Positions 6,654 through 14,389 of a DNA stretch of 32,991 nucleotides are shown piece after piece. The notes under the pieces are model-generated. The model did no database searches and was not told where the DNA came from. It saw only the letters and a list, made by a program, of their open reading frames with translations. The DNA lies in IMG/VR virus record IMGVR_UViG_3300011189_000026, positions 1 through 32,991 of that record, one strand, 5' to 3'. A program made the position numbers and the translations under genes. How positions within the stretch are numbered: the stretch's first letter is position 1; each line of letters begins with the position of its first letter. Source of the stretch: a virus.

Positions 6654-7076
6654 ATGGATGCCCGCATGAAGATGCACGAGATCAAAGCGAGCTGGCGCTT
6701 GCCCACCCCAACGGTCCAGAACCGGTGGAACCTTGGCATCGAGCCGCCCACAGTGGTCATCGTAGAAGGTGCCCGTCTGTCCGACCCCTTCGCCGAAGTG
6801 ATGCGGTTCGCACTGACGGGCGACGGGACGTTCCTCCTCGGAGACGCACACACCGTCCTACACCGGGACATCGGCCTCGCGGGCTCCGCCTGTGGGTACG
6901 GACAAGTCCTGACCATCGGTGTGGTCCTCCGCCCAGAAGGAAGCTGGGTTTGCATGACCCAGCCCTTCGACACGGTCCCCAAGACGCTCTTCCCCCGCCT
7001 GTCCACATGGATGGAGCTGCTCGACGGAGAAGTGGTGGAACTGCGGAACGGCTACAGCGAAGACGTGCTGTTCTAG
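6654..7076 (+). CDS. Unknown protein, last gene of the plus-strand cassette
   Basis: About 140 residues from ATG 6654; ATGs at 6666 and 6672 are also in frame and none has a clear Shine-Dalgarno, so the start is uncertain. I do not recognise the family. It appears to be a mixed alpha/beta soluble protein, with beta-type stretches (PTVVIVEGARL, VLTIGVVLRPEG) and an acidic C terminus. A HTVLH motif is present but lacks the spacing and acidic partner of a JAB/JAMM metalloprotease. Its TAG (7074-7076) and the TAG of the convergent ubiquitin-like gene share the four bases CTAG, leaving no room for a terminator. Confidence 0.6.
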   Translation: MDARMKMHEIKASWRLPTPTVQNRWNLGIEPPTVVIVEGARLSDPFAEVMRFALTGDGTFLLGDAHTVLHRDIGLAGSACGYGQVLTIGVVLRPEGSWVCMTQPFDTVPKTLFPRLSTWMELLDGEVVELRNGYSEDVLF

Positions 7077-7294
7077 CTCGATTCGAGGGTGACCTTGATC
7101 ACCATTCCCTCGACGAGGGGCAACATGTCTCCAGGTAGAAGGGTGCCTCCTACAGGATCCGACCGGCGGAACAGATACGTGATGGAGGGCCGGCAGGAGG
7201 GCCCTACAGTCACCTGGGCCAGCTCCAAAAGACGGTCATAGCTGATGAGCGCCCGATCGACCTCGACCCACTCGTCGTTCAAACTGATCCGCAT
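7073..7294 (-). CDS. Ubiquitin-like beta-grasp protein in the baseplate operon
   Basis: A 73-residue protein whose pattern matches the single-domain ubiquitin-like family of bacteria labelled 'multiubiquitin', as I remember it: a first strand with an Asn (RISLN, 2-6), a second strand (WVEVD, 9-13), a helix opened by ISYDRLLELA (17-26), a third strand ending in Tyr (PSITY, 36-40), then GGTLLPGD (49-56) and EGMVIKVT (62-69). In bacteria such proteins occur beside E1/E2/JAB-type genes. No such enzymes are seen here, and the C terminus (LESS) lacks a terminal Gly-Gly. GAGGGA precedes the ATG, and the gene begins six bases after the gpI-position gene stops, so it is transcribed with the baseplate. 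It could be structural, a decoy for ubiquitin-like anti-phage defence, or a conjugated modifier. Confidence 0.6.
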   Translation of the reverse strand: MRISLNDEWVEVDRALISYDRLLELAQVTVGPSCRPSITYLFRRSDPVGGTLLPGDMLPLVEGMVIKVTLESS

Positions 7295-7300
7295 GTTCCC

Positions 7301-8638
7301 TCACAGGTAGAACTGGTTGGAAACGTCTTCGGCGACTCGTGTTTTGTACTCCCGAACACCCAGACGATCGACTGTTACCGTGTACGTCTGGCCAGTGGCG
7401 ACCTCGATCATCCTTGGCTGAACGCGGAGAATAGACGGCGCGACGCGCACCTCAGTTCCCGAGCCTGGATTCTGGGTGAGAGGTCCCCCATTTGGACCGA
7501 GCACGTCTTCGAGACGGTAGCTCCCCGCATTCGACCCTTCTACGAAGGTGAGCACTTCCCCCTCAGCAGCGAGAGACCAGTCCTGGGAAGCGTCTGTGAG
7601 CACACCACCGCTCGACACGGTCGCTGAACCTGCCAGCCCCGAGGGAGTGGTCGTGTACGCCCGTGCCGTGGTGTCTACAGACACGGGAAACTGAAGGACC
7701 TCGACCACTCGGTAGAGCCCGGCGTTGCTGCCTGTGTCGATCGTGACGGTCGCACCAACAGGGATGGACTCGAAGCTACGAGCTGGATCAGAGAGCAAGT
7801 AGCGCCCCGACAACGTGCTGCCTGTAGCCCCGTTGATCTCCTTCGCGCCGTAGCAGAACTTCCGAAGGTCGTCGTAGTAGTACGCCTCCAGCTCCCACAC
7901 CATCGCATCGTCGGCGGCGTCATCAAAGATGTCCCCAAACGCATCGCGGAAGAGGTGGCTGTACTCGTACAGGGTGTGCGCAGGCTTCAGCGCTTCGAGG
8001 ACCAACCGGACGTTGTTCTGGGTGACGAAGGGGTCGCCCGGAAAAGAGGTCCCTCCGTTTTGCTCGACGAAGATCTCGAAGATGAACTGGTCGTCGATGG
8101 TGTAGGCAGAAGCAGGATCACGAGAGGCAAGGTAGCGCTCGATGATCGACACTTCGAGACCCGAGATGGCCTCAATGCCCTCTTGAACGGCATCCTTCTT
8201 GGCTCCAAGTAGGAGCAGCCGGACCATGGTCTGAAGGAAGCACCGGTAGGTCGTGTCGCCGTCGATGACCGGAAGCCCCTCTTCCTCCGAGTCGGGAAAC
8301 ACCAGGGACGCGATGATCGGAAACAAGAACTCTGACCGGGTGAAGTCGTGGTCGAAGTCCAAGGTGATCTGTTGGGCCGTGAGCTGGATCTGAGCAAGCG
8401 CCTCCGCGATGGCTTGGAACTGGAGCGTGTAGAACGGGCCGTTGACCTGGGAGACGTAGTTGTCCGGCAACACCGCCATGAACGTGACCATGATCTTGTT
8501 CACGAGCGTCTGGAACTGCGTGTTGAAGTCCTGCCCTTGTAGAGGGAAGGGGGCAGGGTTTTGGCTGACGGAGTCCGGGTAGGGACTGACGATCTCGTCA
8601 GGCGCGTTTGGATCGTCGCTGTTGTTGCTTCCCGCCAC
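7301..8638 (-). CDS. Baseplate protein in the gpI position
   Basis: A 445-residue protein directly after the J-like gene, the place of tail protein I in P2-type baseplates. The N-terminal ~25 residues are Pro/Asp/Asn-rich; residues ~30-200 are largely helical (QFQAIAEALAQIQLTAQQI, RCFLQTMVRLLLLGAKK), followed by LVLEALKPAHTLYEYSHLF, a segment typical of this position in large phages. The C-terminal third is beta-rich and contains two related units, each with GSNAGxYR followed by a VL-containing strand (near residues 301 and 369), indicating a small internal duplication. Start is GTG 8638 with GAGGA nine bases upstream, overlapping nothing but only two bases from the J stop. Probable role: wedge component linking J to the fibres. 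Assignment rests mainly on synteny. Confidence 0.6.
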   Translation of the reverse strand: MAGSNNSDDPNAPDEIVSPYPDSVSQNPAPFPLQGQDFNTQFQTLVNKIMVTFMAVLPDNYVSQVNGPFYTLQFQAIAEALAQIQLTAQQITLDFDHDFTRSEFLFPIIASLVFPDSEEEGLPVIDGDTTYRCFLQTMVRLLLLGAKKDAVQEGIEAISGLEVSIIERYLASRDPASAYTIDDQFIFEIFVEQNGGTSFPGDPFVTQNNVRLVLEALKPAHTLYEYSHLFRDAFGDIFDDAADDAMVWELEAYYYDDLRKFCYGAKEINGATGSTLSGRYLLSDPARSFESIPVGATVTIDTGSNAGLYRVVEVLQFPVSVDTTARAYTTTPSGLAGSATVSSGGVLTDASQDWSLAAEGEVLTFVEGSNAGSYRLEDVLGPNGGPLTQNPGSGTEVRVAPSILRVQPRMIEVATGQTYTVTVDRLGVREYKTRVAEDVSNQFYL

Positions 8639-8640
8639 GG

Positions 8641-11600
8641 CTACCGGTCCTCGTCGTAGGTGAAGTCCAGGGTGCCGATGACGAGGTACTCGGCATCACT
8701 TGGGCTCAGGTTCTTGGCGGCCGTCTCATCCGCAGAGATGTACGTGGCGGCGTAGTCGCGATTCGTCGGGGAGTCGGACACGTCAGTCGTCACAAGGATA
8801 CGGTTTGCAGTCAGGTTCTGACGTTCCGCCTCGCGCTCGGCAGCCGTGTCGAAGCCAGCTGCTGTAAGCGTGGCGTCGTCGGTGAGGCCGTTGATGACCA
8901 GCCCCTCAGAGCCGATGATGAAGGAGAGCCCTGTCGTGAGGCCCACCGTCGAGATCGGCAGCGCACGCAGCTCCAAAGTGGAGTCGTCCTCGAACACGCT
9001 CCGGAACTCGTTGGGAGGACCGCCGTTGTTGTCCGTCGCCGCCTTGAGCTGATCTTCGATCAACCATGTCGAGACCGTCTGGGTCGAGAGGGCCGACAAG
9101 TAGGTGGAGTCACCCTGTTGCCCAGTGACCAACACCTCACGGACCACCTGACTGCCAGCCTGACGGACCATCTTGGTGAGAGGGGTCACCACGTAGGAGA
9201 CACCAAAAGTCTTGTCGATGGCGGAGATGATGTCGCTCTTGCGCAGAGGTACGCCAAGGCGGATGGCTGCGAACAGGTTGGTCAGATTGGTTCTGACGGC
9301 CGTGTCCACCGTGGACTGCACCGAGCCTCGGTTGAGTACGATGGTGGCGGCAATGTCCACGGGGACATCAACACCATCCTTCGCAAGCACATCCGCCGTC
9401 AGGTGCTTCATCTCATTCAGCTCGTCCTGGGCGGTGGAGACCACGAGGTTGGTTGTGTACTGCACCACGAAGTTCTCATCGTGCTCGTAGTCCACCAACA
9501 CAGACTCGCCTGAGGAGATGGCCGTGCCTGCAACCCTCTGGATGGTTGTGGGAGTGGTCTCATCCCCTTGGGAGATGGTGTAGTCGGACACACCACTGGG
9601 ATCGTTGGGGCCTCGGTAGGTGACCGAGCGGTCCGAGTTGAGCACCACGATGCTCAAGAAGTTGACCCCCAGGTTGTCGAGCGACTCCGCGAACTCACCG
9701 ATCATGACGTGCGGCTCGTTCGAGATGGGGATGGACTCTCCTGATGGAACCGTCACACCTGTAGCTGCGTTCGTCACCGAAGTGATCTGGACGTAGTCAC
9801 CGGCCAAGGACGAGCGACCTTGACCCAGAGGGGACGAGGGGTGGAAGAGCAGGAAGGCCGCCGCAGGGAGGGTTCCAGACACCGACCCCGTAACTGCCGT
9901 GATCTCGCGCACCGGCTGACGAGGGAGCACGAAGCGGTTGGTAGACCGGCGGCGGTAGTCGCCCAACACCACGTCGGTCAGAGACACCGCCGGCTGGAGC
10001 AAGTTCGTGTCGAGCTTGATGGTGTTGAACCCCGTGATCAACACACCTGTGAGGTCGAAGTCCTCGCCGGTGGTGGCGTTGCGGAAAGCGAACCCCGCCG
10101 TCGCACTGTCCAGCATCTGAACGATGGGGTTGCCCTCGGATAGAAGGTTGTCCACCGCGCGGAACTCCAGATCAACGGGATCGGAGATCAACTCGAACTG
10201 GATGTCCTTGGCGACATCGAAGCTGAACGCAAAGGTGTCGGTGACCGTGGCGATGCTGTTGCCCTGGATCCACACATCAACCTTGCCGCCTCGATGCTGC
10301 TTGTCTGCCGCATCCCAGTCTCTCTGCATCAGAGGGTCGAGAGCACCCACTACATTGCCCTGAATGACCCCTGGGACGGCCGCGACCGTTTGGAGGTACC
10401 CACGCGCTGTTCCGCTGTCGACGCCCGCCACGGCATTCTGTGCGCGCTCTGCGAGCTGCCGGTTGGTCTCGGTCTGAGTCCCCCCGAACATGGCGGACTC
10501 ATTGGTGACGGACAGCCCAGGAATAGAGCTGACGATGCGGCGAACCTGACCCACACCCACGTTGCCGGACTCGCCAGAGTTGACGGCCTGCACAGGGATG
10601 CGGACGAGGAACCGACCTGTTGTGGGGTCCCGGAAGGACGCGATGTTGTTCAGCGGAAGTTCTGAAGCAGACGTGGTCCTGAACTGCACTGAGCCAGAGG
10701 CTATCAAGGTGCCAAGCGGGATTGGGATCGACCGAGTGGGAAGCACGGTCGTGAAGAACGTGACCTCGCCCCGAGAGAACCTGCCTGGGGTCCGGAAGAT
10801 GTGGAAGTTGCTGGCGAGCTGCTCGTACGCCCGGTCCACGAGGGCCTGCGTCTCCGCATCCCTGCCAAACCCGAAAGCGCGCTTCAGGCCAGTCTTGTAG
10901 ACCGAGAGGCTGACCGCAACGCTGTTGCCAGTGTTCTGGGGGTCATCGAGGGAGTTGAGCGAAGAGAAGCTCTGGGCCCGGTGCATGAAGTCGACGATGA
11001 ACCGGATGCGCTGGGCTTCGTTGGAGAAGGGGTCAATCACCGTGTCCCGAAGCACCGACCCGGCTTCCATCTTCACCGTAGGGCTCGACCGGAAGACCGA
11101 GGCCATGTAGTCCTTGACGATCTGCTGCCGCGACAGGACGGGGAAGTTTCCGACGTTGGTCGACACCGTCAGAGGAGAGCCCACGACCTCGATCGAGAAG
11201 CTCGACTCGGTCTCCACGAGGTTGACACTGTCGTAGTAGATCGCCGACACGACGTAGTAGAGCGGCTCAGTGGCGGCGATCGAAGCGAAGGCACCGATCG
11301 AGACGGTGGCGGGGGTGGAGTTCGGGCCTCCTGCACGGTCATGGCGGAAGGAATATTGGTCGAACTGCCTCACCTGCTTGACCACGAGGGAAGTCGTGAC
11401 CTGCGTGACGAACTCTGGAACCTCGATGCGCTCCACGAAGTCTTCTTGGACCTCAGTGTCGTCGATGCCCACCTGAGTCTGACTGATCTTCACGAAAAGA
11501 GGGTCGGCTGCGGGATCACCGAAGCCGTTCGTAGCGATGTTCACGCTCTGCTCAATTTGGGCGAGGTCAGCGTCCTCGGTGACGATTGAGCTGTCGATGA

Positions 11601-12102
11601 CCGTCTCGATGTTGATCCGCCTGTAGCCAGTGATGCCACCCCCCGCGAATTGGCTCGCGTAGAAGTTGAACCCCACCAGGGTTGGATCGTCGATGTCCGT
11701 CACCTTGATGTCGACCTGATTGTCCAGGCGCTCGACTTCGATCTCCGTTGGCGGCGCTGCCACCAGCGTGAAGTCCCCATCTCGGATGACACGTACCTCG
11801 ATGCGGGCAGGGGTTGACACCGCGCCGGAGCTGGAGACGGAGCGAACAAAGATCTCATTCTTGCCCGGCTGCAAGTCGAGCCCGTCCGGGAACGCCGTCG
11901 AGTTGGGGAGCGTCCAAGACGTGCCCTCAAAGGCGATCAGATCCGGCTCATTGGTGAACGCACCTCCCCGAATGCTGACCTGCATGTCTACAGTGTCTGG
12001 ATCGGTGGTGCCCGAGAAGAACCGGGATGTGAGCGTCGTCGAGAAGACGAACTCCACCCGAGAGACACCATCGGGACCTACAACCTTTGGAGGGTTCGCC
12101 AT
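8641..12102 (-). CDS. Baseplate wedge J-like protein (gp6/gpJ family)
   Basis: An 1153-residue protein with clear baseplate J features: a helical segment ESxSVLRD-like (MEAGSVLRDTVIDPFSNEAQ, ~350), then PIPLGTLIASGSVQFRTTSA (~460), the hinge with VNSGESGNVGVGQVR, SIPGLSVTNESAMFGGTQTE with a following NRQLAERAQ (~525-555), and a C-terminal VDVPVDIAATIVLN (~915) and LRKSDIISAIDKTFGVSYVV (~957). Known members form the dodecameric wedge ring of contractile tails. The usual P2 protein is about 300 residues and T4 gp6 about 660; the excess here is an N-terminal ~330 residues of Ig/FN3-like beta sequence plus insertions between 580 and 880. It sits between W-like and gpI-position genes, the canonical order. 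Confidence 0.85.
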   Translation of the reverse strand: MANPPKVVGPDGVSRVEFVFSTTLTSRFFSGTTDPDTVDMQVSIRGGAFTNEPDLIAFEGTSWTLPNSTAFPDGLDLQPGKNEIFVRSVSSSGAVSTPARIEVRVIRDGDFTLVAAPPTEIEVERLDNQVDIKVTDIDDPTLVGFNFYASQFAGGGITGYRRINIETVIDSSIVTEDADLAQIEQSVNIATNGFGDPAADPLFVKISQTQVGIDDTEVQEDFVERIEVPEFVTQVTTSLVVKQVRQFDQYSFRHDRAGGPNSTPATVSIGAFASIAATEPLYYVVSAIYYDSVNLVETESSFSIEVVGSPLTVSTNVGNFPVLSRQQIVKDYMASVFRSSPTVKMEAGSVLRDTVIDPFSNEAQRIRFIVDFMHRAQSFSSLNSLDDPQNTGNSVAVSLSVYKTGLKRAFGFGRDAETQALVDRAYEQLASNFHIFRTPGRFSRGEVTFFTTVLPTRSIPIPLGTLIASGSVQFRTTSASELPLNNIASFRDPTTGRFLVRIPVQAVNSGESGNVGVGQVRRIVSSIPGLSVTNESAMFGGTQTETNRQLAERAQNAVAGVDSGTARGYLQTVAAVPGVIQGNVVGALDPLMQRDWDAADKQHRGGKVDVWIQGNSIATVTDTFAFSFDVAKDIQFELISDPVDLEFRAVDNLLSEGNPIVQMLDSATAGFAFRNATTGEDFDLTGVLITGFNTIKLDTNLLQPAVSLTDVVLGDYRRRSTNRFVLPRQPVREITAVTGSVSGTLPAAAFLLFHPSSPLGQGRSSLAGDYVQITSVTNAATGVTVPSGESIPISNEPHVMIGEFAESLDNLGVNFLSIVVLNSDRSVTYRGPNDPSGVSDYTISQGDETTPTTIQRVAGTAISSGESVLVDYEHDENFVVQYTTNLVVSTAQDELNEMKHLTADVLAKDGVDVPVDIAATIVLNRGSVQSTVDTAVRTNLTNLFAAIRLGVPLRKSDIISAIDKTFGVSYVVTPLTKMVRQAGSQVVREVLVTGQQGDSTYLSALSTQTVSTWLIEDQLKAATDNNGGPPNEFRSVFEDDSTLELRALPISTVGLTTGLSFIIGSEGLVINGLTDDATLTAAGFDTAAEREAERQNLTANRILVTTDVSDSPTNRDYAATYISADETAAKNLSPSDAEYLVIGTLDFTYDEDR

Positions 12103-12108
12103 GACCTA

Positions 12109-13248
12109 CTATCCGAGGAAACGACGGGCTTGAGCCGTCGTGAGACCAGTCGTGTCCAGGCCGAGTGACAACCCATTTGATCCCGCGAGCGCGATGGCCC
12201 CCGGCACGGTGAACACGATGTTGAGGCTGATGGGTTCGCCCGAGCCGTTTGACACCACCACATCCACAAGGAACGCAGAAGGGTCTTGCTCGTGCGGAGA
12301 GACATTGACCGAGAGTACCGAGACCAAACGCTCTTTGGCGGTGACTCGTTGAAACCGGGCCTGCTGGGTCTGGAGCTGCTGCATGTTGCGCAGCCCGAGA
12401 CGTACATCTTCGTTGATCAGCGTCGTGACCAAGCCAATGGCTTTCGCGCCGATCCGAGACTTCAATGAGGTGCCGTAGAACGGATGGAAGGGGTTGGACC
12501 CCTTCCCTGTCAGCAAGATCTTCAACGCTGCCTGATACAGCAGGTTCTCGTTCTCGATGATCAGCGGGTCGCCCCGGATGTCGAAGCGGTAGTCGTTCTC
12601 CACGAACGTCGCGCCGCAACGCAGACATCGTTCAACGGGAGCGGTGTAGGCGACACGGAAGTTGGCCGCCTGCTTCACCGAAGAGACGAAGCGGGGGTAG
12701 CGGTTGGTGATCGTGCCCTCTCGCTTCTCCAGCACCCAGGGAGGGAACACGGTTGCGCCGCGAGCACCCGATTGAAACGTGAACCCCAGCGCTTCGGCAG
12801 CTGACCCCGACACCTTGATGCGGGAGGACTGGCCCACCGTAGCCACATCGCTGAAGACAATGTGTCCCTTGATGTTCTCCACCAAGATGCTGTTCGTCAG
12901 AGGCTGGAACAGCTCAACAACCGTCTTGGCGGGAACCGCTCTCGACGATGGAAGCGTCACCGTCACCGTCTCTTCGCTGCTCCGAACGGTCAGCTCCAAC
13001 CCTTTGCAGTCGACGAGATCAAAAGGCCCGCTCACCGAGCCTGTCACCTGCGCGACCGACAGGAGCCCCGAGCTAGGGATGTAGAAGGAGTCCTCAGGAT
13101 CAAGCACCAGATCATCGGAAGACCGCACTCGCCTCGACCCGCTCGCCGACACAACTTGGATGCGTACGGACCCACTCGCCGCCACCGGCTGTCGGGTAGG
13201 CAGAGTTCGACGGTCCGCACCCAAGATGACCGACTCCTCGATCGTCAT
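12109..13248 (-). CDS. gp25/W-like baseplate wedge protein with long N-terminal extension
   Basis: 379 residues from ATG 13248. The C-terminal part resembles the gp25/W wedge family: LLTGKGSNPFHPFYGTSLKS (~250-270), a helical AIGLVTTLINEDVRLGLRNM with an acidic-Arg pair reminiscent of the family's EPR motif, and a final beta hairpin. The N-terminal ~200 residues are beta-rich and unlike T4 gp25, which is about 130 residues. A CxxC pair (CLRCG, ~210) precedes the core and could bind metal with partners not seen. The frame is open upstream: a CTG at 13287 would add SIEYQLAFPCPH, overlap the previous stop as CTGA and stand six bases after GAGGAG, whereas ATG 13248 has no good ribosome binding site. 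It lies seven bases before the J gene. Confidence 0.65.
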   Translation of the reverse strand: MTIEESVILGADRRTLPTRQPVAASGSVRIQVVSASGSRRVRSSDDLVLDPEDSFYIPSSGLLSVAQVTGSVSGPFDLVDCKGLELTVRSSEETVTVTLPSSRAVPAKTVVELFQPLTNSILVENIKGHIVFSDVATVGQSSRIKVSGSAAEALGFTFQSGARGATVFPPWVLEKREGTITNRYPRFVSSVKQAANFRVAYTAPVERCLRCGATFVENDYRFDIRGDPLIIENENLLYQAALKILLTGKGSNPFHPFYGTSLKSRIGAKAIGLVTTLINEDVRLGLRNMQQLQTQQARFQRVTAKERLVSVLSVNVSPHEQDPSAFLVDVVVSNGSGEPISLNIVFTVPGAIALAGSNGLSLGLDTTGLTTAQARRFLG

Positions 13249-13283
13249 GTGTGGGCAAGGGAACGCGAGCTGGTACTCAATGC

Positions 13284-13490
13284 TCAGCGGATTCTCCTCA
13301 ACTTGGCGGGCAGCTTCGAGAGCTTGACGATCAGGTCGGCTGCCTCAGCGGCCCCCTCAATCTCTGAAGCAGCCCAACCAAGCTCGTCCTGGCTACCTCT
13401 CCCCTGCTTCAACAGAGGGACGAGGCTGGGACGCAGCTCCGGGTTCTGAATGGCCGCCTTTCTGATGCGACTGCGGAGTGTGTTCACCAT
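13284..13490 (-). CDS. Small basic helical protein
   Basis: A 68-residue protein beginning LRSRIRKAAIQNPELRPSL and continuing VPLLKQG, an amphipathic segment that I recall at the N terminus of several unrelated proteins of large phages. A central acidic helix (SEIEGAAEAADLIVKLS) and a basic end (LPAKLRRIR) follow. The start ATG 13490 has GGAGGAA six bases upstream, and an 18-base element shared with the tail-fibre leader lies about 31 bases upstream. The TGA (13284-13286) overlaps a possible CTG start of the wedge gene. It may be a small baseplate assembly factor; no function is recognised. Confidence 0.65.
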   Translation of the reverse strand: MVNTLRSRIRKAAIQNPELRPSLVPLLKQGRGSQDELGWAASEIEGAAEAADLIVKLSKLPAKLRRIR

Positions 13491-13520
13491 GCTGTTCCTC
13501 CATTGACCTACCCACCCCGA

Positions 13521-13538
13521 GCTATAGGCTCGACACCG
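13521..13538 (-). promoter_or_regulatory. Second copy of the 18-base element (candidate late promoter)
   Basis: The minus strand reads CGGTGTCGAGCCTATAGC, 16/18 identical to 3991-4008. It starts three bases after the TGA of the 281-residue gene and lies about 31 bases upstream of ATG 13490, in one of the few gaps of the block. Here CGAGC and GCTCG also form a five-base stem around CTATA, without a following T-run, so an attenuator or processing site is an alternative reading. Confidence 0.4.
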
Positions 13539-13540
13539 GG

Positions 13541-14386
13541 TCAGAGTGCTGTGTTGTCCTCATCCGGGCTGATGTCGTCGAGCAGACTGACGAAGTCTCG
13601 CAACGCATCTTCGTTGGGGGTGGAGTAGTCAGCACTGCCGTTGTCGGAAGTGGTGTAGAAGACGCGATCGATCGCGGCGATGATCCCCGCCACACCAAGA
13701 ACATTCTCGTACTGGCTCTCGTCCCTGGAGGCTGAGGCAGTGACCTCTCCGGAGGCGGACAAGGTCAGCTCCTCCAGCTCAAGCAAGAGCTGCTCCCGGA
13801 GGTCGCAGAGCTTGATGACCCGCCACTCCAAGTCGTTGCGCTTGTACCGGATGGCTTGGTTATGCGGCCTTCGAGCTTGCAGGACCTGCCCGGCCACCCG
13901 CTGGTCTTCGAGCGTGATGCGCCCACCGGTACGGGCAGGGATGTACTTCTTGATGTTCAGGAAGCCGCCCTCATAGGTGGCACCGATGCTGTAGACACCA
14001 TCTTGAGGACTGATCACACCCTCCCCTGGCTGGCTCCCCCGCTCCTGCTGGTTCCCATCAGTGTTGGTGAACACGACGGTGGCATCTGGAGTCAAGAACA
14101 AGCTGATGTCGAACGGGTTCCCGCCCATGGCCACATAGGCCATCATCAGCTTCTCCAGGGAGGTGCCTTGGGGGACGAAGATGCCAGTGCGCTGTTCGGT
14201 GGTCGTCTGGTTGCCCGCATCCGCTACCACCTCACGAGCGTAGGTCACCGTGACCTTGCCGATCCGGGACAGCTCTGCCTCGATGACCGCAATACGAGCT
14301 TCGATGTCGCGACGCTCTTCGAGGATGAACTTACGGAAAGCTCTCCACGAACCCTGACGAAATGTGCCCAGCCAACCAAAAGACAC
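13541..14386 (-). CDS. Unknown baseplate-region protein
   Basis: A 281-residue protein of unrecognised family. The N-terminal ~45 residues form a charged helix (FRKFILEERRDIEARIAVIE) that could be a short coiled coil; the middle is beta-rich with GTSLEKLMMAYVAMGGNPFD at about residues 75-95 and a Gly/Tyr region (YSIGATYEGGFL); a second helical stretch (EWRVIKLCDLREQLLLELEE) lies near residue 190, and the C terminus is acidic. It starts at GTG 14386, two bases after the stop of the 916-residue gene. Position between two large structural genes and the W-like gene suggests a baseplate component. Confidence 0.7.
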   Translation of the reverse strand: MSFGWLGTFRQGSWRAFRKFILEERRDIEARIAVIEAELSRIGKVTVTYAREVVADAGNQTTTEQRTGIFVPQGTSLEKLMMAYVAMGGNPFDISLFLTPDATVVFTNTDGNQQERGSQPGEGVISPQDGVYSIGATYEGGFLNIKKYIPARTGGRITLEDQRVAGQVLQARRPHNQAIRYKRNDLEWRVIKLCDLREQLLLELEELTLSASGEVTASASRDESQYENVLGVAGIIAAIDRVFYTTSDNGSADYSTPNEDALRDFVSLLDDISPDEDNTAL

Positions 14387-14389
14387 TGC

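Noticed and set aside
6654-7076. JAB/JAMM deubiquitinase-like partner for the ubiquitin-like protein
   Set aside because: A HTVLH motif is present, but the HxH...SxxD arrangement and the upstream catalytic Glu pattern are not.
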